Shown here: one piece after another, positions 1 through 11,000 of the stretch
Layout: every line of letters begins with the position of its first letter
Position numbering within the stretch: the first letter of the stretch is position 1
Assembly (NCBI RefSeq): GCF_910592395.1
Contig: NC_088318.1
Coordinates: forward strand, 15,872,349 to 15,936,348
Source: Lineus longissimus
Lineage: Eukaryota; Nemertea; Pilidiophora; Heteronemertea; Lineidae
Direction of reading: 5' to 3'
Length of the DNA stretch: 64,000 nt
Notes under the pieces: generated by a model
What the model saw: the letters and a program-made list of their open reading frames with translations, nothing else
Told to the model about the DNA's origin: nothing
Database searches by the model: none
Program-made: the position numbers and the translations under genes

Positions 1-117
1 CTTGAGTTTGCTCCCAAAGTTTGGGAAAGATTTAAGATTCATGTAACCGATAATATACATTTGTATACTATTTCTTGAGGTGATTTCTCTGTTGTGCTGA
101 CACAGACGATGACATAG

Positions 118-232
118 AAGGTATGAGAAATACTATGCGCAAGAGAGGGATGATGCTTTATGGGATGATGTGGCAGAAGTGTTTAAGTCGATGAATATGC
201 TTGTTGATTACACCATGAGATTATATGGGTGA
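118..232 (+). CDS. Possible terminal exon of an upstream plus-strand gene
   Basis: After a plausible acceptor (…gacatag at 111-117) an open frame of about 37 codons runs to a TGA at 230-232. It reads YEKYYAQERDDALWDD and then VAEVFKSMNMLVDYTMRLYG, which has an amphipathic, protein-like composition. The rest of the gene would lie left of the window. A second acceptor (…cacag at 101-105) opens a different, less convincing frame ending at an earlier TGA. I do not recognise the family. It would be convergent with the FAD gene on the other strand. The support is weak, because a short open frame with one splice site can arise by chance. Confidence 0.27.
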
Positions 233-297
233 CAGTTGATACTACAACAGGGCTAGGAGAAGTGACGTACTAGAAGCAATCAAAATAGCCTTCCTAC

Positions 298-999
298 CTT
301 TTGTCCCAAGCGTAGATGAATTGGTATTTCCTCGTGGTTGTTTTGGTGCAGTATATCCATGATGTATTCTTGAAACACCACCAAACGCGTGATAAATGTA
401 TCATTTTGCCAGCATCCTTCCATATTGTCAAAATCAATATCAAGAGTTTGGAGAAATACAACACTTTTCTTGTCCAGGCCTATTTGCTGCGGCCTTGACA
501 TCAGCTCAGATTTCTTCATTTGTTCAAAGAGTATTATCCTGGAAGCCTTCCCTGATCGTAATGCTATGAGGACGGAGAGGAGCCCGATAGGCCCTGCTCC
601 TACAACAATGACAGTCACACGCGATATTCTTTCTATTACATCCTCTAAGGTATTCCGAGTCAGGCTGAAAAAGACTACAACTAAAGCAGTCAGGAGGACA
701 AAGTACCCGACTGACGATTGAGAGATCTGGTAAGGCGATACACACGGACAGGAACATGGTCCCTCTTGTTGGACGTCAATTGTTGAATTTCTCATATCGC
801 TCTGGGACGCGTTCATACAACCTTTGGTGGTAAACGGACCCGACTCCACTCTGCACCAGAATAAATCCATCCAGGTTAGCCTCTCACTGACGGCAGCTAC
901 TGGGATTCTCTCGCAGAGCTTCGCACCCAAACCAACTGCCTCCCTGTAACTATCGGCGATTACAGATGACTCGAACGCCGGCGTGCAGTGTGTCTTCAT
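298..999 (-). CDS. FAD-dependent monooxygenase-like membrane protein, first coding exon (partial)
   Basis: This is a 234-codon exon on the minus strand, starting at the ATG at 997-999 and ending in phase 0 at a GTAGG donor (intron from 297 downward). The rest lies beyond the left edge. Residues ~98-114 form a hydrophobic membrane segment. It is followed by a Rossmann beta-alpha-beta dinucleotide fold: VTVIVVGAGPIGLLS at ~128-142 with the GxGPxG signature, and an acidic residue ending strand 2 (ILFEQ, E159). The next stretch (SRPQQIGLD, ~168) resembles the FAD-binding region of class A flavoprotein monooxygenases. The N-terminal ~95 residues are Cys-rich and unassigned. The substrate cannot be told without the catalytic half. 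The start is the first ATG of a long open frame and may be preceded by a 5' UTR exon. It could instead be a flavoprotein dehydrogenase. Confidence 0.6.
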
Positions 1000-2589
1000 G
1001 GCTGTCTAACCGTAATCGAGTGATTGCTATTGAACGGTTGCTGTTATTGCTGACTGTCACATATATCTCGTATCTCTAACGCTCATATATATGTAATTAA
1101 GAAGCGTGCTATCAGATCAGATGACCGCACTGAAAATCGTTGACATTTGCCGCTGTGTATCTACTTTGCATGCCAGCAATGCAGAATAAAAGCCAGATCG
1201 AGAGCACACGATAAGAAGAATTTTTTTAAATTACGTGCTCGGCTTCTGTGACATTGGCGGAATTTTGTCAACAGAGTTGTCGCCAATTCAGGCGACAACT
1301 TGACCCCCTCGAAACTCCCCCAATTCAATGCCATATAGATACCACGACGCCACCCGACAAGTGGTCGGCGACTGTTCATCCATCCTTAGGAAAGCAGGGA
1401 TTAATCTTTGCTTCTCCTGTCTTGCACCTGTCTTCGATACGTGGTGGCGCATGGTGGCAAGCAGGGGTACTCTCCTCCTGGCCTGGTAAATCCCACACCC
1501 AAGTTGTCCCTTTAAGAACGATCGATCTTGTCCGGAGGAATCATTCTAATAGCAAAATTATTCCGTCGAAACTTGTAGCGTTCTTGAACCCCACTATGTA
1601 TGATTCAGCCAGGAAGAGCAGGTTCGTCTAGCAAGTGTCTGTCCACTTCGTTTTTGTTAGTCTTTTTATCGAGAAGGTACAAGGAACGTCGGTTTTACCA
1701 GCAATTGAGTTGATGAAACGGCGGTGATCCTTCCGAGAGTCGCCCACGACCTCAGATGAGCCTGACGCTCGCGACTCTCATTTCACTGCAAGGCGACCTT
1801 CAAGCTGGTCGACGAGCTAGCATAAAGGGAACTCCCGTAGCCTCAACGTCAGTAGGTTTTTATACGTCATGGTAACTGCAATAAGACATGTCAGAAGAAG
1901 GAAGCTTCAAAGCCAGCAGACGCTACAGGCTGACACCAGGTTGACTAGTGTCCTTTATGATTGAACTCGAAGTCAACAATACCGCCGCAACAGACCCTTG
2001 AAGATCCAACTCGCGGAAGATACTGGGACTGACTGCCACCAACTATTCCTTTGGGAACATTAGCTTCAATCGTATTCACCCAGAGTGAGAGATAACTATT
2101 CCAAAAACCCGGCAAGGATTGCCAATCGTTTGCCTATTCAACCACATGACCCGGGCACATCATAAGGCAGACGGCAATTTGCCGTTGTCAATTTGATTAG
2201 GACTCGACTGTCCAGGGTATGGCTTCAGCTATAAATCGCTTTGACCACTATGAAGAAAGGATGCAGGCATGCATCACTGATGCGCTGTTACTGCGAAGGA
2301 TTATTTATGCGAGAAGGTCTTGAAAATCTTTAAATCAGTGTAGGTTTTTTCAGAGGTTTTTCGGAATAGGTTATAAATAAACATTTCTTATTTTGTATTG
2401 CTTTGAGAGATTCTGTGAAACACGCTGTGCAACGGCCTAGTTGTGCTAACCAAAAAGCTCCGTCAGTCAGTCAAGTTCGAGGAGCGCGACTAGCCTGGAT
2501 ATGAAATTGATCAATGAAAAAGCAATATACAAGTCACTATCAGTCCCTTTTACTCAGCCAGCTGGATATCCTGTATGATGTTTAGTTTT
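1000..2589. other. Intergenic region between the FAD gene and SNRPB; no gene supported
   Basis: This 1.6-kb stretch separates two divergently transcribed genes, so it should hold the FAD gene promoter. Its GC content is higher than in the introns. Open frames at 1161-1379 (-) and 1248-1631 (+) overlap on opposite strands and match nothing I recognise. A perfect 9-bp hairpin with a 6-nt loop lies at 1276-1299 (GTTGTCGCC / GGCGACAAC). A shorter palindrome around ACGGCAATTTGCCGT lies near 2171. No RNA gene or transposon end was found. Confidence 0.5.
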
Positions 2590-2712
2590 TCTGTTTGTTC
2601 ATAGGCGCCGCCACCATCGCCGGACGTTTTGTCAACGAAAGCCGCCATCATTGCCGCTTGAAAAGGGGCATTGTTTATATTTTTTTAATCGGCTGTCATC
2701 TAAGCAATCAAG
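2590..2712 (+). promoter_or_regulatory. Probable SNRPB core promoter / 5' UTR
   Basis: A short GC-rich patch (GGCGCCGCCACCATCGCC, near 2604) and GCCGCCATCATTGCCGC (near 2640) sit just before the start codon. Both contain GCCGCCAT, the reverse of the ATGGCGGC core bound by YY1 in many TATA-less housekeeping promoters. The start codon itself lies in a CAAGATGG context directly before the first donor. No TATA box is visible. The transcription start is inferred, not seen. Confidence 0.35.
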
Positions 2713-5700
2713 ATGGTAAGTATGATAGTTTTCATGAAAACGAAAACTATTTTATACACTCGACATGTCTATGTGCTTATTTCGCTCATACGATGATGCT
2801 TTCAATGCATATTACGCCTTAGAAGTTTCGCCGGCTTCACAGCTAATCATGTCCCTCTGTGCATTTGGTGGTTTCGTGTACATTCTGTAATGTATTGTAT
2901 TGTGAAGTTGTGAATTCGGTCTAAAGTTGGCCGTTTTTCTTACACATGTCGGGCTTATCAAATGCCAATGCTGGCCCAAAACTAGGCAGAGACAGATCTG
3001 CAAAACCCTGAAGTAGAAGACTTAAGGAGAGCCAGCACTGACTATCGACTGGCTATCGCGACCAACGACCGTCGTCATGTGCCGTGGCTTGAAAACACCG
3101 AGTGTGTCTTCAGGCCCTAAGAAGTTTGCAGACAACTGACATCTCAAGAACTTTGGAACAAGTTTACAATCCCCGATCACACCCCAAAAAAAGGTCATCG
3201 GTTGACTAACCAAGCACCACTGTTCAATGGATTTATAGTTGAATGCGATCAAACTACGTCATTTCCGATCGGGGATTCTAAAGTTTAGCCAGAACTTTTG
3301 TTGTACTTGCAAACGTAGAGCAGGTAGGGGCCTAGAGCAACAAGTTGTAATTTGTACCGGTAGCTACTCCACTCTCCAGTATCCTTCTAATATCACTCTT
3401 ATCAAATACTTTGCAGACTATCGGCAAGAGTTCCAAGATGTTACAGCACATCAACTACAGAATGCGCTGTACCCTGCAGGATGGACGTGTCTTTGTTGGC
3501 ACATTCAAGGCCTTCGATAAACACATGAACCTCATCCTAGGAGACTGTGATGAGTTCCGTAGGGTTCGACCAAAGAGCAGCAAGCAGGGGGAGAGAGAGG
3601 AGAAACGAGTGTTAGGTTTGGTGCTACTGAGGGGAGAGAATTTAGTGTCAATGACGGTAGAAGGACCCCCGTCCAGTGAGGTGAGTTCACAAAAATTGAT
3701 TGCAAAGAGGTTGCTTTCAAATAACAAGGTTTCTTTCAAATCAGCTCCCCATAGAGCTCACCCTTAGTCCTTTGGTGCGGCTTGTGGTATTCGACTCGAT
3801 GACTCGACGACGCGATGGCTCGATGACGCGATCGTTGCTATGGATTTTGCTAAAATACGGAATCCCATGATCCTGGTCTCCGGGCTACCGCTGCAACAGC
3901 AGAGGTTTTAGCTCGGCCTTCCCATACCCAGCTACGGTATGTAGAAGGATGTGCCCCCTCCCCCCCCCCCCCCCAGCCATGGCCACTGAAGATTGGTCCC
4001 CGCGATTGATTTTGATATTTAAAGGACTCGCGGAAGTTTCATAGCATGCAAAATGACCGAAGATTTAATTGACAAACAAGCTTCTAGTGGCCAATGTCAG
4101 ATGTCATGTGGTAGTCTGTCAACAATCGGAATTTCGCATATGTGCAGTTTTTTAGACTCAGTCACTCAGTCCCTCTTCCGCCCCTTGACATCTGCCCCCC
4201 CCCCCCCCCCCAATACATCAGCCCCTATACATGCTTTCCGAAATTGGTGGCTTGCATTGGAACTAACTTTTTCCCCCTTGTCCGTCATTAAAGGCATTCA
4301 AGTGTGTTGGTCAACCATGACTATCTCCTTTGTCCCTCCACCACAGGCCTAGTTTCCCCTTATGACATCACTATTTCGGACACTCAGCGCCCCATTTCTG
4401 GAAAGGTGTATAGGACATTTAGGGCCAAATTCATAAAGGGCGTTTAGCTTAAAACAGCGTTTAACTACTGAATGGAGAGATTCAGGTCCTTCATATAAAT
4501 TTTCACAGAATATGAATAGGCCCTGAAACTGATTAAGGAGAAGTTACACACGTCTAACCCTTAAACGCCCTTTATGAATTCGGCCCATGAGACAAGACCA
4601 CTAAGTCCAGGCCTATCTATTAGACGAGTGCATGTTTTTTACTCTCAAGTACATATTTGGAGAGGTATTGAAAAAAAATTTGTTGTGGCAAGTCTACAGA
4701 TATAAAGAAATTATTTGATGAAAAAATTAATTTCGAATTTTGCTAATTGGGTAATAGGGGGCGTGTTTTAAGTTTTTTCTGCCAGTTGGCTGAAAAGAGT
4801 GGAAATATCAAAGTCTGTCTAATTTGTCGATTAAAAAAAAATTTCCGTGGTCAATCACCATTTTATTTTTCACCATTTACTTGCCCGACTGTCCGGAATA
4901 GCATAATCTAAATTTCAGATTCACAACACCACGCGTTCTTTGATGCGTCGCGGTCAAACATTGACAATTTAACTGCTAAAAGGCTTAAAAAATCAATTGT
5001 GGTCTTGTCTCCCATAATATTGCCGTGCTGAACGGATATCCAGAGCCAACCTTGTCTCCAGGAACTCGCGTGTCATTTTAACATTGGAATTTCTGCTCGT
5101 AAAGAACCTGGGTAGGAGGTTGATCTGAACCAGCTATATTTAGGTGTATTTAGCTGTATTGACGGTAAGCTTGCATAGCAACATGGCGCATGGTTTTATC
5201 AAAAATGCGAACTTGTAGGAAACGAAAAATGGTCGGATTAGATACGGTGAAAACAGCTGGAAAGGGGTTGGTAATGATCGGTTCTTTTTTTATTTTCCTC
5301 CACTTATGATTCTATGTATAAATTACAGTCCAGGCAGTGATATTCTTTAAAAAGATTCCAACTTGATCGCGTCATCGAGTCATCGCGTCGTCGAGTCATC
5401 GAGTCGAATACCACAAGCCCTTTGGTGCATCTAGCAGCCAGTTCACTGCTTCACATTGTGGTCACATTAACCTCCATTCAGTAGTCATGTTTTGTTTTGC
5501 AGGAGGGTATGCCCCGTGTGCCGGCTGCAGGAGCAGGCCCCGGCCCCGGGATGGGACGTGCTGTTGGCCGTGGTATGGGAGGAGGACCAGGTGGTGCTGC
5601 CCCCGGTCTCCAGGGTCCCGTGCGAGGTGTAGGTGGACCTTCATCATCAATGATGGCGCCTGGAGGAAGAGGAACTGCTGCTTGTAAGTTCATAAGAAGT

Positions 5701-6360
5701 TCATGAAGCAGGCTGGCATAAAGTGAACACTGTTAAAATACTTCCGGAAAAGTGTCCCCTGATACTTTCAAATTATACTTTGGAAATGTTTGGAAGTACC
5801 ATATTTTCTGACAGGGTTGACTCTGTGTTTAGAATAAATCTTTTCTCTCTTTAGCTGCACCCCCTCGACCTTCAGGATCAGGTGGTAGAATGGGAGGTGG
5901 TGGTATGGGCAGAGGCGGTCCACCACCCATGATGGGACCCCCACCTGGTATGATGGGAGGACAGATGGCTGGCCGAGGAGGACCACCACCTGGTATGCGA
6001 GGACCGCCACCAATGATGAGAGGTAAGAAATTTCAACATTTGATAGTTATATTGGACGGGTTGCCTCTGTGTAGTTTCCTGTCATTCTCTGCTCAATGGC
6101 TACTAGGATTGTCCGAAATAGTAAAATGGTAAAATCTATGATAATCATCACAAATCATTTCAATAGATTCTATGATGGAAATTCTTCATCGTAGAACCTA
6201 TGATAGGCCATCATAGATTCTATATGATAATTATCCTCCGTCATAGATTCATCGATGGAAACTTTAGCCTGTGTAGACCTCGTCCGCTGTAATATATATT
6301 TCTAACTGTATTCTGATCATGTGTTTATTCTCTGTTGCAGGCATGCCTCCACGACAGTAA
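2713..6360 (+). CDS. SNRPB: Small nuclear ribonucleoprotein SmB/B' (spliceosomal Sm core)
   Basis: SmB is one of the seven Sm proteins ringing the Sm site of U1, U2, U4 and U5 snRNA. The coding exons are 2713-2715 (only the ATG), 3417-3680, 5503-5683, 5855-6022 and 6341-6360. All junctions are GT-AG and keep frame, giving 211 residues (human about 231-240). Residues 1-89 carry the Sm fold: [18 protein letters not shown], the Sm1 core [20 protein letters not shown], and the Sm2 core [19 protein letters not shown] with its RG pair near residue 73. Residues 90-211 are a Gly/Arg/Pro tail with GRG sites for symmetric dimethylation (PRMT5, SMN binding) and repeated PPPGM motifs of the kind that bind GYF and WW domains. 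The last exon encodes only GMPPRQ plus stop. The start is fixed by ATG|gtaagt joining ACT ATC GGC in the next exon. Confidence 0.97.
3163..3286 (+). mobile_element. Short inverted-repeat element (MITE family A, copy 1) in SNRPB intron 1
   Basis: About 124 bp bounded by imperfect inverted repeats: TTTACAATCCCCGATC on the left and GATCGGGGATTCTAAAG on the right. An AAACTACGTCATTTCCGATC stretch lies in the right arm. A related copy lies at 22777-22895 in the opposite orientation and shares the tip, the TACGTCATTTCCGATC arm (as its complement), and the internal AATGGATTTAT and AAGGTCAT blocks. Two copies with shared ends support a mobile element. There is no coding capacity and no clear target duplication. 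Confidence 0.65.
3960..3974. repeat. Poly-C tract (15 C)
   Basis: An uninterrupted run of 15 C inside the foldback element, preceded by GCCCCCT. It is G-quadruplex capable on the minus strand and prone to length error in assembly. Confidence 0.9.
4195..4211. repeat. Poly-C tract (17 C)
   Basis: An uninterrupted run of 17 C inside the same element, about 220 bp after the first tract. It inflates a spurious proline-rich open frame at 4053-4352. Confidence 0.9.
4422..4586. mobile_element. Nested 165-bp inverted-repeat element inside the foldback element
   Basis: The left arm GGGCCAAATTCATAAAGGGC (4422-) and the right arm GCCCTTTATGAATTCGGCCC (ending 4586) are inverted copies over ~25 bp with one difference. 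They enclose ~115 bp with no coding potential. It looks like a MITE inserted into the larger element or captured by it. No target duplication is obvious (flanks ACATTTA / ATGAGAC). Confidence 0.6.
6163..6223. repeat. Inverted repeat in the last SNRPB intron
   Basis: ATAGATTCTATGATGG at 6163-6178 pairs with CCATCATAGATTCTAT at 6208-6223, with one mismatch in 16 bp and a 29-nt spacer that itself contains CCTATGATAGG. More TCATAGATTC and ATCTATGAT copies flank it. The intron could fold into a strong hairpin between exons 4 and 5. Confidence 0.7.
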
Positions 6361-6680
6361 CAGGACTTGACTTGACAGCGTAGGACTGTTTGATTAATGA
6401 ATAACTGCCATGTGTTCAAGTGTTATCAAAGTAGTGGAAGTGTCAGGCAGGACACATTGTGAGAAGCTTTTGAATAACAATTCTAAAGGATTAGAAATTA
6501 TGGATTCTGAAATGCAAAGGCCGTGGTGTTTTAAAAGTGAGAACAGTGGATGTGAAACTTCTGCTTTCCTTTATTTTCGGTCTAATCATGTGTCGGACCT
6601 CCTTTTAAAAGACATTTGTAAATATTATCATCTCATTTCTTATGGTTTTGTAATAAATGTCCATATTTAAAACTGAATAA
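6361..6680 (+). other. SNRPB 3' UTR with poly(A) signal
   Basis: The stop codon at 6358-6360 is followed by ~300 nt of AT-rich sequence and an AATAAA hexamer at 6652-6657. Cleavage is expected around 6670-6680. The open frame at 6410-6670 lies in this UTR and is not taken as a gene. Confidence 0.7.
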
Positions 6681-7111
6681 TGTGTTAGCATTCTCTCCCT
6701 TGATTGCATTCTCACAATTGATTTTGACTGGGTAAACCATTCCAAAATTGATAAAGAAATGGATTTTATATCATTATTTGTCGAAATTTTAAATCTAACG
6801 TCTTTGGACAGCGGCGTGACGAGGTAATTTCCTTGATGTTCGGACCATCGTGTGTTAGTTGAAGACGCCTCTTTACTAATAACATGATAAACCACCTGTA
6901 CACAGTTCAATTTCGATATGTACGAAGTTGAAAATACTCTACACGCCTCTGCGTGCATTCACGTGGCGGGAAAGTTTTGAGTACTGAAAATAATTGCATT
7001 GTCCCGTTTCGTTTTGACCCCACAATAAGACACTGGAGGATGTCCTGGCGGGTGAGACGAGCTGCAGACACCATTGTCCGATTGGCACATCGCTAATACC
7101 CAATAGAGACA

Positions 7112-7233
7112 TTGGGTGATATGAATAAAGAGTAGTAAATGCTTTTATCTAAAACTCCATGTACATTTGCACCAGGTCTTTCTGTACAAAACTGAAGTAA
7201 AAGCATTTGCTAGACTTTATTCATATCACCCAA
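7112..7233. mobile_element. 122-bp MITE (family B, complete copy)
   Basis: Terminal inverted repeats of ~36 bp: TTGGGTGATATGAATAAAG at the left end, and its complement CTTTATTCATATCACCCAA at the right end. The pairing continues into AAATGCTTTTA / TAAAAGCATTT. A related right arm is found 50 kb away at 57296-57330. It is non-coding. No convincing target duplication was found. Confidence 0.75.
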
Positions 7234-7239
7234 CCATGT

Positions 7240-8030
7240 CTCCTGTCCTTGTATGGGGTTTGTACTCCATGCTTGATCACCAGCCTCCGGGTGTGAGAAT
7301 AGGGGACTATTCTCTCCTGCTTCACCAGTAAAAATTGTGAGAGACGGGACCAAGCTTTGAAAGACCACGGAATTGTAACACAAATTGTAAAAGACATGGG
7401 ACAGCCAGCTTTGCTAGCAACATTTTTGCAAAAGGCGGGGAACAACTTGTATTCCTCTTGCAACACCAGTCTGCAGGGTGTGAAAGGCAAGGGATTCCAA
7501 TCACAGGCCGTGGGGGACAGGGGACCAAGTTGTAAAAGACGGGTTTTTCATTCTGCTTCACCAACCACTAAGTGTCGGAGGCAGGGAACTATACATTCTG
7601 CTTCACTAAATACTTGTTGTAAGAGACAGGCACCTGACTATTATAATCCTCTCGCTACACCCGTCTGTAGGCTGTGAAAGACAGAGGACTATACCTCCCG
7701 CTACACCAGCCACCGGGGACCAAAGGGGCTGAAGACAGGGTCTAGTCCTCCAGTTTCACCTGTCGTTTGTTGTGAAAGACAAGGGAATATAAAACATAGA
7801 TGTGAAAAACGGGTTTATGGTGCCAGCCACTGGTTGTGAGATACAGTTGGCACAGTTGTGAATGGCTATTACTCCTGCTACTTACCCATAATTTTCTAAA
7901 GTGTGGGACTATTCCTCCTACTACACCATCGGCCCGTTGTGACAGACAAAGTCCTGTACCACCTGTTGTGAAAGACAGGGATTTGTACCTCCTGCTCATG
8001 CTCTCTGCACAGCAGTCGACGATCTAACTG
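7240..8030 (+). repeat. Degenerate satellite, forward-oriented arm
   Basis: Diverged short units in which GTTGTGAAAGACAGGG alternates with CTCCTGCTACACCAGCCAC. They are spaced roughly 40-55 bp apart and often start TCCCAC or ACCTCC. The same words appear as reverse complements from 8.1 kb on, so the array flips strand. Apparent open frames here (for example 7357-7677) are by-products of the repeat. Confidence 0.8.
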
Positions 8031-8084
8031 TCTATATTGGCCGTGTCCATGGTCATCGCCTGTCACTTCCGCTTGTACATGTTC

Positions 8085-11000
8085 TTGTGACAGATGTAGC
8101 AGGAAGAATAGCCCCCATCTTTCACAACCTTTCCCCTGTCGCTGGTGGATAAAAGGAATACGCCCCTGTCTTTAACAACGATTTGCTGGCGTCTTTCAGA
8201 CATAGCAGGAGGAACACGCATCCTTCACAACTTGGTACTCTCACAAGCTGGTGACACATGATAGATAGTGCCACGTCTCTCACAACCAGTAGAAGGTGAA
8301 GCAACCCCTGTCTTTACAGTCTAAGCCTGTGGCTCGTGTCTACTCCGGTTCGGCCCCTTTCTCACACAACCTGTGTCTGATGAAACGAGGCATATACTCC
8401 AGTCTTTCACAAACGGTAATCTGGTCTCTTATTTTTCACAAGTGGGTGGTGTAGCAGGAGGAATCGAGCAGGAGGAACACCCATCCTTCACAACTTTGTT
8501 CTCTGTCTCTCACAACCCGTAGCTGGTGACACATGATAGATAGTGCCACGTCTCTCACAACCAATGGAAGGTGAAGCAACCCCTGTCTTTACAGTCTAAG
8601 CCAGTGGCTCGTGTCTACTCAGGTTCGGCCTCTTTCTCACACAACCCGTGGCTGATGAAACGAGGCATATACTCCAGTCTCACAAACGGTAATCTAGCCT
8701 CTTGCTTTTCATAAGTGGGTGGTGTAGCAGGAGGAATCGAGCAGGAGGAACACCCATCCTCCACAACTTTGTTCTCAGTCTCTCACAATCCGTAGCTGGT
8801 GATGCATGAGAGATAGTGCCATGTCTCTCAGTGGAAGGTCAAGCAACCCCTGTCTTTACAGTCCAAGCCAGTGGCTCGTGACTGTTCAGGTTCGGCCCCT
8901 TTCTCACACAACCTGTGGCTGATGAAACGAGGCATATACTCCAGTCTTTCACAAACGGTAATCTAACTCTTATTTTTCATAAGTGGGTGTTGGAGCAGGA
9001 AGAATCGAGTAGGAGGAACACCCATCCTCCTCAACATTGTTCTCTGTCTTTTACAACCCGTAGCTGGTGACGCATAAAAGATAGTACCATATCTCTCTCA
9101 ACTAGTGGAAGGTGAAGCAACCCCTGTCTTTACAGTCTAAGCCAGTGGCTCGTGTCTGCTCAGGTCCGGCCCCTTTCTCACACAACCTGTGGCTGATGAA
9201 ACGAGGCATATACTCCAGTCTTTCACAAACGGTAATCTAGCCTCTTGCTTTTCATAAGTGGGTGGTGAAGCAGGAGGAATCGAGTAGGAGGAACACCCAT
9301 CCTCCACAACATTGTTCTCTGTCTTTTACAACCCGTAGCTGGTGACACACGATAGATAGTGTCCTGTCTCTCTCAACTAGTGGAAGGTGAAGCAGCCCCT
9401 GTCTTTACAGTCGAAGCCAGTGGCTCGTGTCTACTCAGGTCCGGCCCCTTTCTCACACAACCTGTGGCTGATGAAACGAGGCATATACTCCAGTCTTTCA
9501 CAAACGGTAATCTAGCCTCTTGCTTTTCATAAGTGGGTGGTGAAGCAGGAGGAATCGAGTAGGAGGAACACCCATCCTCCACAACATTGTTCTCTGTCTT
9601 TTACAACCCGTAGCTGGTGACACACGATAGATAGTGTCCTGTCTCTCTCAACTAGTGGAAGGTGAAGCAGCCCCTGTCTTTACAGTCGAAGCCAGTGGCT
9701 CGTGTATGCTCAGGTTTGGCCCCTTTCTCACCCAACCTGTGGCTGATGAAACGAAGCATATACTCCAGTCTTTCACAAACGGTAATAAAGTCTCTTGCAT
9801 TTCACAAGTGGGGTGGTGTAGCAGGAGGAATCGAGCAGGAGGAACACCCATCCTTCACAACTCTCACAACCTGTAGCTGGTGACACGAGAGATAGTGCCC
9901 TGTCTCTCTCAACCAGTGGAAGGTGAAGCAATCCCTGTCTTTACAGTCTAAGCCAGTGGCTCGTGTATGTTCAGGTTCGGGCCCTTTCTCACACAACCTG
10001 TGGCTGATGAAACGAGGCATATACTCCCGTCTTTCACAAACGGTAATCTAGTCTCTTATTTTCACAAGCGGGTGGTGTAGCAGGAGGAATTGTCCCAGTC
10101 TTTACAAAATTTGTTTCTTGTGTAGTTGAAGCAATAGCCCCCTGTCATCGTTTGCAACTCGTTGCCCTGTCTCTCACAACCAATGGCTGGTGTAACAGGA
10201 GGAGTAGTTACCAGTATTTCTGAACTTGTGCGGGTGTAGTTTAACAACTTAACTGGTCCCCTGTCTCTCACAACCTTTGATTAGAGATGCTAGAGTTAGT
10301 CTCTGGTCTCTCACAACCTGTTACTGTTGGTATAAATCATGGTCGTTCTCAAAACCTGTGGTATAATCCTTTGTATTTCACAACAAGCAACTAGTGTAGC
10401 AGGGGAATGGCCTCTGTCTTTCACAACTTAGTTCCTTGTCCTACACAACCAGTTGGGTGGTAGATTGGGTAATAGTGTGGCAGGGGGTTTAGTCCCCTGT
10501 CTTCCACAGCTTGTTCCCCTGGCTCTTGCAACAAGTACTTTGTGAAGCAGGAGGTAAAACAGTCCCCTGTCCCCTGTGGCTGGTGAGCAGGAGGTATGTA
10601 CCTCGGCCTTTCACAACCAGTGCCCTCTTTCACGAGTGGCTGGTGTCGTAGGTGGATAGCCCCCATGTCTTTCACAACTTGGTCCCCTGTCTCCCACGCT
10701 TGTGCAGCAGAAGGAATAGTCGCAGACAGCAGGTATCAGTGGGCCAATATGTTTCAGTGGTAGCAACAGTGTAGCAGAAGGAATAATCACCTATCTTTAA
10801 CAACCATATGGCTGTCATAGCCGGTGGAATAGTTCCCAGTCGTTCACAACTTGGTCCACTCTCTCACAAGTTCTTACTGGTGACGCAGGAAGAATACAAT
10901 CACTGGTCTTTCACAATCACTGGTGTGGTTAGTTTTCTGTCTCTCACAACCTTTAGTTGGTGACACCAGAGTGATTGTCTGGTCTCTCACAACATGTAAC

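Larger units (their letters stand above)
3770..5428. mobile_element. Foldback / Mutator-like non-autonomous DNA element with 55-bp TIRs and 9-bp target duplication
   Basis: The left TIR is at 3779-3833 and the right TIR at 5365-5419. They are 55 bp each, inverted, with a single mismatch (GGCTC versus GACTC). Both start GGCTTGTGGTATTCG. Flanking 9-bp direct repeats CTTTGGTGC lie at 3770-3778 and 5420-5428, as expected of a target-site duplication. The inner ~40 bp of each TIR is itself an 8-bp tandem array (ACTCGATG, ACTCGACG, ACGCGATG, GCTCGATG, ACGCGATC). TIRs built of short tandem repeats plus a 9-bp duplication are known from foldback elements; 8-11-bp duplications are also typical of Mutator-like elements. 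No transposase is seen in the 1.5-kb interior, so it is non-autonomous. It makes up ~90% of SNRPB intron 2; without it the intron would be ~170 bp. Confidence 0.88.

Noticed and set aside
1161-1631. Overlapping 127-codon (+) and 72-codon (-) frames upstream of SNRPB
   Set aside because: They are on opposite strands of the same DNA, with no recognised domain or poly(A) signal; they are kept only as unexplained intergenic sequence.
4053-4352. 99-codon plus-strand frame with a proline run inside the foldback element
   Set aside because: It is created by the 17-C run, has no transposase-like motif, and sits across an element interior with no other coding signal.
5478-5706. Proline- and arginine-rich open frames overlapping SNRPB exon 3 in other frames
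   Set aside because: They are shadows of the Gly/Pro-rich SmB coding exon, whose frame is fixed by flanking exons and family identity.
9373-9876. Open frames such as TGPNLSIHEPLASTVKTGAASPSTS on the minus strand that repeat every ~275 bp
   Set aside because: They are translations of the satellite unit; similar frames appear and vanish with repeat indels and match no family.
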